Positions 1-9,051 of a stretch of DNA of 64,000 nt are shown here, piece by piece. Location: positions 4,898,001 through 4,962,000 of the forward strand of contig NZ_JAPEOQ010000001.1 of NCBI RefSeq assembly GCF_026341035.1, read 5' to 3'. A program made the position numbers and the translations under genes. The notes below the pieces were generated by a model that worked only from the letters and a program-made list of their open reading frames with translations, was not told where the DNA came from and did not search any database. This DNA comes from Streptomyces sp. NBC_01016. GTDB lineage: Bacteria > Actinomycetota > Actinomycetes > Streptomycetales > Streptomycetaceae. Within the stretch, counting starts at the first letter, position 1. Every line of letters starts with the position of its first letter.

Positions 1-1172
1 TCCCCGAACGGGTAGTGGTACGCGACCGAAGGGGCGTCGCCGGAGCCGGGCTTGCAGACGGTGAGCCGGAACGTCGTGCGCAGCGACCCCTCGAGCGCGG
101 TCAGCGCCACCTCGCCGTTGCCCATCGCGAAGTGCGGGTCGCCGGTGTGGAAGAGGGCACCCTCGGCGTGCACGGGGAGGTAGAAGGCGGACCCGGACCC
201 GAGGTGGCGGATGTCGATGTTGCCGCCGCCGAGGGTGGGCGGGATCGAGTTCAGGAGCGGGTCGGTGAGTGAGTCGGCGTCGGCGTACGCGGTGCCCATC
301 AGGCCCATGTGCGGGTTGAGCGGGAAGGTGACCTCGCCGGGCCCGTCGAGGGGCAGCACCCCGTGCCCGTCCCCGTTGCCGCCGCCGGTGCGGATCGGGG
401 TGAACACCGAGACATTTCCGTACTGTTCGGGGTCCTTGGCGGATGCCCGGCCGTCCGCGGCGACGGGCGGCATGACCTCGTCGAGCGTGATGCCGTCGGG
501 GGCGCCGCCGTCCCGGGCACGCGCCAGGGCGCCCTTGCCGTGCCGGCTCGACACGACGCCGTAGGGCACGCGCGGCAGCAGCGACAGTGTCTCGACCTTC
601 AGTACGTCACCGGGCTCGGCGCCCGCCACGTGCACCGGGCCCAGGACGACGTGGGGGCCGTCGGTGTCGAAGGAGCGGGGCGTACGTGTGTAGTCGCGGG
701 CGAGATCGACCGCGTCCCGCAACACCTGTTCCTTTCCGACGCCGTGCTCCCCGAACCAGGCGACCGGGTCGCGCCCCTGGTCCTCGAGCAGTCCTTCGTG
801 CGAGAGGGCATCCACGGTCAGTGTCTCGCCGGATCGCATGCGCAGCACGGGTTCGGCGTCGCGGGCGGGCACGTAGCCCCAGCGGACGGTGTCGGGCGTG
901 GCCCGCAGGTAGTGCTGACCGTGGATGGGACCCTTTCCGGGCTGGAGGACGCGCCCAGGTCGGGAGACGGTGGCGGGACGCGAGGCCGCCGCCGCAGCGG
1001 CATGCGAACCCACGGCCACCATTCCACCGGCCGCGCCGAGCCCCGCCGCGACGCGCAACAGCCCGCGCCGCCCGAGCCGCGACGCCAACGCCTCGTACAC
1101 CGCGGGGAGTTCGGTGGCCTCGGCGGCGGGCGCACCGGGAAGGTGGTTCGGTATACGCGGCTCGTGTGACAT
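1..1172 (-). CDS. Acetamidase/formamidase family protein, Tat-exported, C-terminus cut by window edge
   Basis: Reading leftwards from an ATG at 1172 with GAGGGG just upstream gives an open frame of about 390 codons that runs off the window without a stop. Near residue 33 there is a twin-arginine signal (RRGLLRVAAGLGAAGG), so export by Tat is likely. The distal part carries the FmdA/AmdA family signature: GGGNIDIRHLGSGS, then LPVHAEGALFHTGDPHFAMG. Enzymes of this family hydrolyse short amides to ammonia and a carboxylate. Exported members are common in Streptomyces and their substrates are mostly unknown. It faces the Mrr-like gene divergently across 316 bp. The family call is firm; the substrate is not known. 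Confidence 0.85.
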   Translation of the reverse strand, partial: MSHEPRIPNHLPGAPAAEATELPAVYEALASRLGRRGLLRVAAGLGAAGGMVAVGSHAAAAAASRPATVSRPGRVLQPGKGPIHGQHYLRATPDTVRWGYVPARDAEPVLRMRSGETLTVDALSHEGLLEDQGRDPVAWFGEHGVGKEQVLRDAVDLARDYTRTPRSFDTDGPHVVLGPVHVAGAEPGDVLKVETLSLLPRVPYGVVSSRHGKGALARARDGGAPDGITLDEVMPPVAADGRASAKDPEQYGNVSVFTPIRTGGGNGDGHGVLPLDGPGEVTFPLNPHMGLMGTAYADADSLTDPLLNSIPPTLGGGNIDIRHLGSGSAFYLPVHAEGALFHTGDPHFAMGNGEVALTALEGSLRTTFRLTVCKPGSGDAPSVAYHYPFG

Positions 1173-1488
1173 CAAGGCCCCTCGTCGTATCGCGGTATAC
1201 ACATGCCAGGTGGTGACACGTGGGGTGCGCGGGTGATGTGCCTTTCCTATGCAGCGCCTGTTACCGGGAGGGGGTGCGTCCGGTTTCCTGGGCGTAACGC
1301 GCGGGAGGGCGTCGCAGTGATGTGTCGAGTCCCGAGGTCCTGTTGGTCGGGGTGGGTGCGGAGTCACTCATGCGAGTCCGCGCGGTGCTTGGGTCTTCGC
1401 CTCACGGTGTGGCTGATTGGCGGCCTTTCCGCGCCCAAGTGCGCTGAGGACACTGTGGGAAGGGAACTGCCGTAGGGGGGGCGGAGTC
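1173..1488. other. Intergenic region between divergent genes, no gene seen
   Basis: 316 bp between the amidase start and the nuclease start. It must hold both promoters. The hexamer GTATAC occurs at 1151-1156, inside the amidase 5' end, and again at 1195-1200, which could be a weak operator half. I see no convincing small gene or RNA. Confidence 0.4.
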
Positions 1489-2193
1489 ATGGTCCGACGC
1501 AGACGACACCGCTCCGCGGCGCGAAACCGGCGGGCCGTCCGACTGAGGGCTACGGTGGCGACCGGTCTGGTCCTGATGATCCTCGTGCTGGTGTACTGGG
1601 AGCACATCTGGGTCTATGTCACCGTCCTGGTGGCTGCCGTGGTGCTGGGTGGTACGGGGTGGTGGCTGTGGCGCACCGACCGGCTGCTGCGAAGCGGAGA
1701 CAGGGCCTGGCGTCGGAACGAGGCGGTCAGGTCCGGCCGTCGCACGCTCGCCGAGGTGGACGTGATGACCGGCACGCAGTTCGAGGACCTGGTCGCCGGT
1801 CTGTGTCGACGCGACGGCTGCACCGAGGTTCGTCGGGTCGGCGGCAGCGGGGACAACGGTGCGGACGTCGTGGGCCGACTGCCGGACGGCCGCTCGATGG
1901 TGATCCAGTGCAAGCGCTACGCCCCGGCCGCCAGTATCCCCAGCCGCGAGCTGCGCGACCTGCTCGGCGCTCGGACGCATTTCAAGGCCGATGTCGCTGT
2001 CTTCGTGACCACTACCCGGTTTACCGGGCCGTCCGAGAGGTTCGCCGTCGACAACGACATTCTTGCCGTCCATCGGGACCATCTCGGCCTGTGGAACAGC
2101 GGGGCGGCTCTGACGTCCTTGGTTGCCGTCAACGGTGGCGGTCAGGGCAACCGTCGGCACCGGTCGCGATGGAAGAAGACCTACGGACGGTAG
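1489..2193 (+). CDS. Membrane-anchored Mrr-like restriction endonuclease family protein
   Basis: 234 aa from the ATG at 1489, which follows a GGGGGGCGGAG ribosome-binding site; an in-frame ATG at 1417 lacks one. The N-terminus is Arg-rich and is followed by two hydrophobic segments (about residues 22-60), so the protein is probably held in the membrane with the nuclease domain inside the cell. Residues about 90-200 match the Mrr-type PD-(D/E)xK fold: MTGTQFEDLVAGL, then GADVVGRLPDG, then the catalytic VIQCKRY. Mrr proteins cleave modified or foreign DNA, but Streptomyces TM-Mrr proteins have not been clearly assigned a role. No methylase or helicase partner lies nearby. The family is sure; a restriction role is inferred. 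Confidence 0.85.
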   Translation: MVRRRRHRSAARNRRAVRLRATVATGLVLMILVLVYWEHIWVYVTVLVAAVVLGGTGWWLWRTDRLLRSGDRAWRRNEAVRSGRRTLAEVDVMTGTQFEDLVAGLCRRDGCTEVRRVGGSGDNGADVVGRLPDGRSMVIQCKRYAPAASIPSRELRDLLGARTHFKADVAVFVTTTRFTGPSERFAVDNDILAVHRDHLGLWNSGAALTSLVAVNGGGQGNRRHRSRWKKTYGR

Positions 2194-2202
2194 CGGGTGG
2201 AC

Positions 2203-2236
2203 GGGGGCGCCGGTTCCGGACCGGTGCGGCGCCCCC
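2203..2236. terminator. Hairpin between convergent genes
   Basis: GGGGGCGCC (2203-2211) pairs perfectly with GGCGCCCCC (2228-2236) around a 16-nt loop. It lies between the stop of the Mrr-like gene and the stop of the convergent aldo/keto reductase, so it can act as a bidirectional terminator. There is no U-tract, as is usual in Streptomyces. Confidence 0.65.
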
Positions 2237-2244
2237 GGGCGGGC

Positions 2245-3126
2245 TCATGAGAAGGAGCGCAGCCCGACCTGCTCGGGGTCGGGTCCGCCGCGGACTCCGG
2301 TGTCCAGGGCGTCGATGGTCGCGGCCTCGTCCGGGGTGAGGGAGAAGTCGAAGACGTCGATGTTCTCCGCGATGCGGTGCGCCTTGACGGACTTGGGGAT
2401 CGGCGAGAAGCCGCGTTCGAGGTGCCAGCGCAGGACGACCTGGGCCGCGGTCTTGCCGTACTTCTCGGCGAGAGTGGTGACGACCTCGTCGCGCAGCGGG
2501 TCGGTGGCGGCACTCGGCGTGTCGGTGAAGTAGCGGTTCACGCCGCCGATCGGGGACCAGGTCTGGGTGACGATGCCGTGCTCGGCGTCGAAGTCGCGGA
2601 CGTCCCGCTGGGTGAAGTACGGGTGCAGCTCGACCTGGTTGACCGCCGGGACGATCTCGGTCCGCTCCATCAGGCCCGCCAGGTGGGCCGGACTGCTGTT
2701 GCACACACCGACGGCCCGTACCCGGCCGTCGGCCAGGAGCTTCTCGGCCGCCCGGTAGGAGGCGGCGGTGGCGTCCAGGTCGGAGGGGACCGGCCAGTGC
2801 AGCAGGTACAGGTCGAGGTGGTCCAGGCCCAGGTTGGCCAGGCTGGTGTCGAAGGCGCGCAGGGTGGAGTCGTACCCGTAGTCGGTCAGCCACAGCTTGG
2901 TGGTGACGAACACCTCCGAGCGGTCGACGCCGGAGCGGCGGATGCCCTCGCCGACCTCCTTCTCGTTGCCGTACGCGGCCGCGGTGTCGATGAGCCGGTA
3001 GCCGTTGGTGAGCGCCGTCTCCACGGCGGGGACGGTCTCTTCGGGGGTGCTCTGGTACACGCCCAGGCCCAGGGCGGGCATGGCGACGCCGTTGTTCAGC
3101 GTGATGAGGGGGGACTTTGCAGACAT
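2245..3126 (-). CDS. Aldo/keto reductase (2,5-diketogluconate reductase type)
   Basis: 293 aa, the usual length of single-domain AKRs. The catalytic tetrad is visible: Asp47 and Tyr52 (YRLIDTAAAYGNE), Lys77 (VTTKLW) and His110 (YLLHWP). NADPH-binding residues lie in the C-terminal PIPKSVKAHRIAENIDVF. It reduces carbonyls in the cytosol, and the true substrate cannot be read from sequence. It follows the next AKR on the same strand by 61 bp, so the two probably share a transcript whose promoter faces the HTH regulator at 4381. Confidence 0.92.
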   Translation of the reverse strand: MSAKSPLITLNNGVAMPALGLGVYQSTPEETVPAVETALTNGYRLIDTAAAYGNEKEVGEGIRRSGVDRSEVFVTTKLWLTDYGYDSTLRAFDTSLANLGLDHLDLYLLHWPVPSDLDATAASYRAAEKLLADGRVRAVGVCNSSPAHLAGLMERTEIVPAVNQVELHPYFTQRDVRDFDAEHGIVTQTWSPIGGVNRYFTDTPSAATDPLRDEVVTTLAEKYGKTAAQVVLRWHLERGFSPIPKSVKAHRIAENIDVFDFSLTPDEAATIDALDTGVRGGPDPEQVGLRSFS

Positions 3127-3187
3127 GAGGGGTCCTTGTGTGTGCGAGGTGGTGCGGGAGGCCGGAAGACGCGGAGCGGGGCCCCGG

Positions 3188-4168
3188 TCAGCTCTCGATG
3201 ACCTTCAGGTAGTCCTCGGTGAGCCGGTCGCCCGCCGGCGGGGTGAGCCCGTCGAGCTTGGCCAGCTGCTCGGGGCTGAGCTCGATGGCGTCGGCGCCGG
3301 CGTTCTCCTCCAGGTAGGCGACCTTCTCGATGCCGGGGATCGGGACGATGTGGTCGCCCTGAGCGAGCAGCCAGGCCAGGGAGATCTGCGCCGGCGTGGC
3401 ACCGGCCTCGGCGGCGATGGCCTCGACCTCGTCGACGATGCGCAGGTTGGCCTGGAAGTTCTCGCCGGTGAAGCGAGGGTTGGTGGTGCGGAAGTCCTCC
3501 GCGCTGAAACTCTCGGTCGAGCGGATCTTGCCGGTGAGCATGCCGTGGCCCAGCGGGGCCCACGGCACGAAGCCGATGCCCAGCTCCCGGGTCAGGGGCA
3601 GCAGCTCGGTCTCGGCGGGGCGCTCCCACAGCGAGTACTCGGTCTGCAGTGCCGCCACCGGGTGGACCGCGTGGGCCCGGCGGATCGTGCCGGCCGCGAC
3701 CTCGGAGAGCCCGTAGGCGCGGATCTTGCCTTCCTGGATCAGCTCCGCCAGCGTGCCGACCGTCTCCTCGATGGGCGTGGCCGGGTCCAGGCGGTGCTGG
3801 TAGTACAGGTCGATGTACTCGGTGCCGAGCCGCTTCAGGGAGCCTTCCACCGCGATACGGATGCTCTCGGGGCTGGAGTCGAGGGCGCCCTCGCCGCGGC
3901 CCGAGTAGGAGATGAAGCCGAACTTGGTGGCCACCACCGCCTGCTCACGGCGCCCCTTGAGGCCCCTGCCGACGACGTCCTCATTGGTGTACATGCCGTA
4001 CACCTCGGCGGTGTCGACGAAGTTGACGCCCATCTCCAGCGCCCGGTGCAGGGTACGGATCGACTCCGCCTCGTCCTTGCCGGCGCCCGTGTAGAGGGCG
4101 TCGCTCATCGGCATGGCGCCCAGACCGATCCGGGAGACCTCGAGATCTCCGAGCGTGGTGTGCTTCAT
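3188..4168 (-). CDS. Aldo/keto reductase (AKR family, YajO/Tas-like)
   Basis: 326 aa from MKHTTLGDLEVSRIGLG; upstream in-frame codons lack a family match. Tetrad residues are Asp52 and Tyr57 (VDTAEVYG), Lys82 (VATKFG) and the His of DLYYQHRLDP. It is close in sequence to the AKR at 6670-7647; both start DLEVSRIGLGAM and share TGAGKD and KGRR blocks, so the two look like recent paralogues. It is the first gene of a two-AKR unit. The gap to the divergent HTH/MmyB regulator (212 bp) suggests that regulator controls it. Confidence 0.92.
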   Translation of the reverse strand: MKHTTLGDLEVSRIGLGAMPMSDALYTGAGKDEAESIRTLHRALEMGVNFVDTAEVYGMYTNEDVVGRGLKGRREQAVVATKFGFISYSGRGEGALDSSPESIRIAVEGSLKRLGTEYIDLYYQHRLDPATPIEETVGTLAELIQEGKIRAYGLSEVAAGTIRRAHAVHPVAALQTEYSLWERPAETELLPLTRELGIGFVPWAPLGHGMLTGKIRSTESFSAEDFRTTNPRFTGENFQANLRIVDEVEAIAAEAGATPAQISLAWLLAQGDHIVPIPGIEKVAYLEENAGADAIELSPEQLAKLDGLTPPAGDRLTEDYLKVIES

Positions 4169-4380
4169 GGTTCTTGCTCCAAGGTTTGTTCTGCCTGCGT
4201 GTGCGGCCTGCCCGTCCACGGGTGACCGTCAGGCGATCGCTACTGCTGCGGCTGCCGGAGCCGTGCCGCACAACCACCTTCGGCGAGATCTCGTCCCGGT
4301 GGCAGACCGGGATCTTTGGGGTAATGACAGGGACCCCCACCGCACCGCCGAGTCGGCCGGTCCGGGGCGAGACTGGAGAA

Positions 4381-5313
4381 ATGGCACATGAACACACCCC
4401 CAGCGGTGCGAGCGAGGGCGCGGAGCTGGGTCGGTTCCTGCGTGCACGCCGCACCGCGACCAGCCCGGAACAGGTCGGTTTCACTGCGGGGGCCGGCCTG
4501 CGCCGCACCCCTGGCCTGCGCCGGGAGGAGCTGGCCGCCCTGGCCGGGATCAGCATCGCGTACTACGTACGTCTGGAACGGGGCAAGGAGACCCGTCCCA
4601 GCCCCTCGGTCCTCGACGCGCTCGCCCGCGCCCTGCAGCTCGACGACGCCGAGCAGCAGCACCTACGTGAGCTGGCTGCCCGCGCCGCCCGCTACGCGCC
4701 CCAGCCGCCGCCGGCACCGAGCCGCACCGTGCGCCCCCACCTCCGGCTGCTGCTGGAGTCGCTGCGTCCCGACCCGGCGTACATCGTCAGCCGCAACATG
4801 GACCTGCTCGCCTGGAACCCCGGCGGCCTCGCCCTGTACGCGGGCATGGCCGACTGGCCGCACAAGCAGCGCAACCTCGCCCGGTATCTCTTCCTGCACC
4901 CCGCCGCCCAAGCAGTGCTGCCCGACTGGGACCGCCAGGTCCGCGGTTGCATCGCCGAACTGCGCGCCCAGGCGGGCACCGCGCCCGACGCCCCCGACCT
5001 CACCAGTCTCGTCGGTGAACTCCTCCTCAAGAGCCCGGACTTCGCCAAACTCTGGGAGCGCTACGAGGTCAGTGGCGGCAAGGCCAGCCACAAGACCATT
5101 CACCACCCACAGGTCGGCACCCTCACGCTCACTTCCCAGTCCATGCCGCTGAACGGCACCCCTGGTCAACAGCTCGGCGTGTACCTGGCCGAGCCGGGCA
5201 CCCCCGACTACGACGCCGTGGTTCTGCTCGACATGACCGCACCCCCGGAGCCCGCCGTTGGTGTGCGGGTTCCTCGCACAGCCCGAGGCCGCCGAACGAC
5301 CGGCGGACTTTGA
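4381..5313 (+). CDS. XRE/HTH transcriptional regulator with MmyB-like ligand domain
   Basis: 310 aa starting at MAHEHTPSG, directly after CTGGAGAA. Residues about 10-95 form an XRE helix-turn-helix (LRREELAALAGISIAYYVRLERG). The rest is the MmyB-type sensor domain with the typical NMDLLAWNP, LARYLFLHP and LGVYLAEPGTPDYDA blocks. In Streptomyces such regulators commonly sit divergent to, and control, an adjacent SDR or AKR, which fits here. The last 20 residues (after VLLDMTAP) do not look like the family end, so the C-terminus may have been altered by a small indel. The ligand is unknown. Confidence 0.88.
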   Translation: MAHEHTPSGASEGAELGRFLRARRTATSPEQVGFTAGAGLRRTPGLRREELAALAGISIAYYVRLERGKETRPSPSVLDALARALQLDDAEQQHLRELAARAARYAPQPPPAPSRTVRPHLRLLLESLRPDPAYIVSRNMDLLAWNPGGLALYAGMADWPHKQRNLARYLFLHPAAQAVLPDWDRQVRGCIAELRAQAGTAPDAPDLTSLVGELLLKSPDFAKLWERYEVSGGKASHKTIHHPQVGTLTLTSQSMPLNGTPGQQLGVYLAEPGTPDYDAVVLLDMTAPPEPAVGVRVPRTARGRRTTGGL

Positions 5314-5481
5314 GGGGGACTGACAGTACCCCGAACGACAGGGCCTGCCGCCGGGCGCCGTTCCGAGGTCTGATGGACGGTGAACGCGCGTCCCGAGAGG
5401 CACCCCTGACATGCTGCGAAACATGGTCAGCGGTCACTGCCGGAGGGACACCATCGACACTCTGAAGGAGTTGGTGCGGCC

Positions 5482-6270
5482 ATGAAGGCCCGAAAGCCCA
5501 ACGATGCCGCACGGTCCGCGCACGAGCGGCTGTTCCCCGGCCATGTCTCGACGCTCGCGGTGACCGACCCGGAGCTGATCGCGTACTTCGACAACTTCGC
5601 CTTCGACGAGGTGCTGCGACACACCCCCGACCTGCCGGAACGCACACGCCTGGCGATGCAGCTCGCGGCGATGATCGCGGTCGGCGCGGTGCCCGAGTAC
5701 CGCGTCATGCTGGGCGCGGCACTCACCGTCGGTGTGACCCCGGTGGAGGTGAAGGAGGTCGTGTACCAGGCGGTGCCGTACGTCGGCATGGCCCGGGTCT
5801 TCGACTTCCTGCACGCCACGAACGACGTACTGACCGAGCGGGGTGTGGAACTGCCGCTGGCCGGTCAGTCCACGACCACCCCCGAGACTCGGGGCGCCGA
5901 CGGTCTCGCCGTCCAGAAGCAGATCGTGGGCGACACCACGGTCGACACCATGTACGCGAACGCGCCCGCCGACGAGCAGCACATCCAGGAGTTGCTGAGC
6001 GCGAATTGCTTCGGCGACCACTACACCCGCACCGGCCTGGACGTCCCCACCCGCGAACTGTTGACGTTCGCGCTGCTCGCCGCGCTGGGCGGGGCGGACC
6101 CGCAGGTCCGTGGCCACGTGGGCGCCAACCTCCATGTGGGCAACGACCGGGCGACCCTGATCGCCGTACTCACCGCGCTGCTGCCGTTCATCGGCTACCC
6201 GCGCACCCTCAACGCCCTGCGCGCGGTCGACGACATCGCCCCCGCGACCTCCGAGGAAGACCACGCATGA
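5482..6270 (+). CDS. Carboxymuconolactone decarboxylase family protein (two CMD domains)
   Basis: 262 aa with two CMD-like helical domains, about residues 30-110 (ERTRLAMQLAAMIAVGAVPEY) and 165-245 (TRELLTFALLAALGGADPQVRGHV). The catalytic CxxC of AhpD-type peroxidases is absent, so it is not an AhpD disulfide reductase; the single Cys is in SANCFGDHY. Family members range from gamma-carboxymuconolactone decarboxylase to oxidative-stress proteins and often sit beside aldo/keto reductases, as here. Its stop overlaps the ATG of a broken SDR gene (ATGA), so the original operon was CMD-SDR. Confidence 0.85.
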   Translation: MKARKPNDAARSAHERLFPGHVSTLAVTDPELIAYFDNFAFDEVLRHTPDLPERTRLAMQLAAMIAVGAVPEYRVMLGAALTVGVTPVEVKEVVYQAVPYVGMARVFDFLHATNDVLTERGVELPLAGQSTTTPETRGADGLAVQKQIVGDTTVDTMYANAPADEQHIQELLSANCFGDHYTRTGLDVPTRELLTFALLAALGGADPQVRGHVGANLHVGNDRATLIAVLTALLPFIGYPRTLNALRAVDDIAPATSEEDHA

Positions 6271-6425
6271 CCTCTCGTACCTGGCTCATCACCGGCGTCA
6301 ACAGCGGCTTCGGGCACGCGCTGTCCAGCCGGCTTCTGGAGCGACCGACGCGCAGGTGGACCACCTGATCACCACCAACCTGACCGGCTCGATCACCCTG
6401 ATCCGGGCCGCTCTGGACAACCCGG
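6267..6425 (+). pseudogene. Remnant of a short-chain dehydrogenase
   Basis: The ATG at 6267, coupled to the preceding stop, opens a Rossmann start: TWLITGVNSGFGHALSSRLLER. The frame then breaks, and an SDR block from further inside the family (TDAQVDHLITTNLTGSIT, about 6342-6405) continues in another frame. About 60-70 codons of a normal SDR, including most of the cofactor domain, are missing between the two blocks. The catalytic Tyr-Lys region is gone. This is an internally deleted, non-functional gene. Confidence 0.7.
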
Positions 6426-6479
6426 CCCACGCGTTCCTGGCCATGCTCGACCCGGCGAACGGTCTCGCCGTCGTCGACC

Positions 6480-6608
6480 CGCCTTCGGAGTGGGGTTCGA
6501 GGACGAGCAGGCACTGGACGTCGCCACAGTCGCCACCGCCGCTCCGGCCAGCAGGCCGCGCAGCACGGTGTGCCACGGCGGCCTGCTGGGAGGGGTGGGC
6601 GAGTTCAT
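6480..6608 (-). pseudogene. N-terminal remnant of a secreted lipoprotein gene
   Basis: An ATG at 6608 has a good AGGAGCC site upstream and encodes a convincing lipoprotein-like leader: positive start, hydrophobic VLRGLLAGAAVATVA, then SSACSSS. After about 40 codons the frame enters low-complexity Arg-rich sequence and stops near 6393 without any recognisable domain. The parent gene cannot be identified. It and the SDR remnant meet head-on, which points to a deletion junction between 6400 and 6490. Confidence 0.5.
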
Positions 6609-6669
6609 CGACAGAGGGCTCCTGCTCAGGTGTTCTCCAGAGGGAGGCACGGTGCAGGGCGCGGTGGGG

Positions 6670-7647
<978 letters not shown>

Positions 7648-8027
7648 CAGTGCTCTCCGCTCCATCGCATTCGGGCCGGTTCCACTCTGGTCCGGTCGCC
7701 CGGCCACCGCTCGTCGGGAGCCCGACGCGGCGCGCGGCGAGGCGGTGCCGGGCACGCCGACATGCGCTGTCCGTGACCCGACCCGGGAGGAACCCTGCGG
7801 CCGTACCTCTCGCTGGCAGCCTACGACTGTGTCACCTGTGTCATCGCGTCTGTGGGGCTTTATGGGGGGCCGAGCTGTTAGGGGGAATGGCAGGGCCTCT
7901 CACGGAGGGGCCGATCGGCCGATGCGGCGGTGGACGGTACCGCGGTTGTGCGGGCGACGGCCGCCCCGCCCCTTCACGGCCGGGTTCCCGCTGCTCACCC
8001 TGCCCGCCCTGGCCAGAAGCCCGTGAC
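7648..8027. other. Intergenic region, no gene seen
   Basis: 380 bp upstream of the AKR and downstream of the ThuA gene stop. It contains the AKR promoter side, a TGTGTCA direct repeat near 7830, and a 12-bp perfect palindrome GGCCGATCGGCC at 7909-7920. I see no credible coding sequence. Confidence 0.4.
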
Positions 8028-9016
8028 TCACCCCGCCCGGCAGAACGGGGCCTTGCCCATGGCCCCCTCGATGCCGCCCAGGATCAGCTTCTGGAACTGT
8101 TCGGCTCCCGGGAAGGAGCCGTCCGAGGCGAAGTCCTTGGCGTCGTGGCCGAGTGTGGTGAGCCAGGCGCGGCCGCCGTCGTAGTACTGGCACCAGGCCA
8201 CCGGGTGGGACTTTCCGTGGCCGGGGTGGCCCTGGTTGCCGGTCGCGCCTTCGGCGAGGGTGGACTCGTCGACCGTGGCGAGGAGGCGTACGCGGGTGGG
8301 GGCCGGGACGAGGTTGTACCACTCGTCCGTGAAGTTCCAGCGTGCCGGGAGGTCCTTGGTTGAAGTGTCTCGGTGGTTCTCCGTGACGACCGTGCCGGGC
8401 TGGTTCGGGCCGTGGTCGTAGAAGTTGGCGTTGCCCAACAGGCCCTCGTACCAAGGCCAGTTGTACTCCGTGCCGAAGGCGTTGTGGATGCCGACGAAGC
8501 CGCCGCCCCGCGTACGTACTGGCGCAGCGAGGTCTGCGCCGCGTCGTCCAGTGTGTCGCGGCTGGTGGAGTAGAAGATGACCGTGTTGTAGTTGAACAGG
8601 CGGGAGGGCGTGGCCAGTTGGGTGACGTCCTCCGTCCAGTCGACCGTGAAGTTGTTCTTCTTCCCCATGGCGACGAGTGCCTTCTGGACGACGTTCGTGT
8701 CGTTCAGCGTCGGGTTGAGGCCGCTGCCGAGGGCCGGGCCGAGGTTGGCGTGGCGGGGGCCGGCGGTGCGGGTGTAGAGGAGGACCTTGTAGCCGTCGGT
8801 GGCCGGGGTGAAGTTGCCCCAGTCGTGGTAGCACTTGGGGCTCGTGCCGCGGCAGACGCCGTAGTCGGGGTCGCCGAGTTCTTGGGCTCCGGTGGCACCC
8901 GGTTTGGTGTCGCGGGTCTGGCCGTGGGCTGCGCCGAGGAAGGCCGCGAGGGCCACGAGAGCGGTCGCGAGTGCCGCCGCGAGCAGGGTCATCGGGGTGC
9001 GGGGTCTTGCCGTCAT
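8028..9016 (-). CDS. ThuA-domain secreted protein with a one-base frameshift
   Basis: Two frames together make a complete ThuA-type (trehalose-utilisation/glutamine-amidotransferase-like) protein. The first frame, from ATG 9016 (GGGAGGT upstream), has a signal peptide and runs through DGYKVLLYTRTAGPRHAN to TSLRQYVRG. The second frame resumes with GGGFVGIHNAFGTEYNWP and ends PFCRAG. The switch needs one extra base in the CCCC run at 8506-8509 (GGGG on the coding strand). The span is 989 nt, so one inserted base gives exactly 330 codons. Either a sequencing error or a recent inactivating mutation is possible. It lies 35 bp downstream of the PQQ dehydrogenase, so the two are probably co-transcribed. 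Confidence 0.8.
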
Positions 9017-9051
9017 ATCGGTCGGACCTCCCATGGAAACTCTCGGAACTC

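Noticed and set aside
7909..7920. Palindrome GGCCGATCGGCC as an operator
   Set aside because: It is far from any start codon, short, and expected by chance in DNA of this composition.
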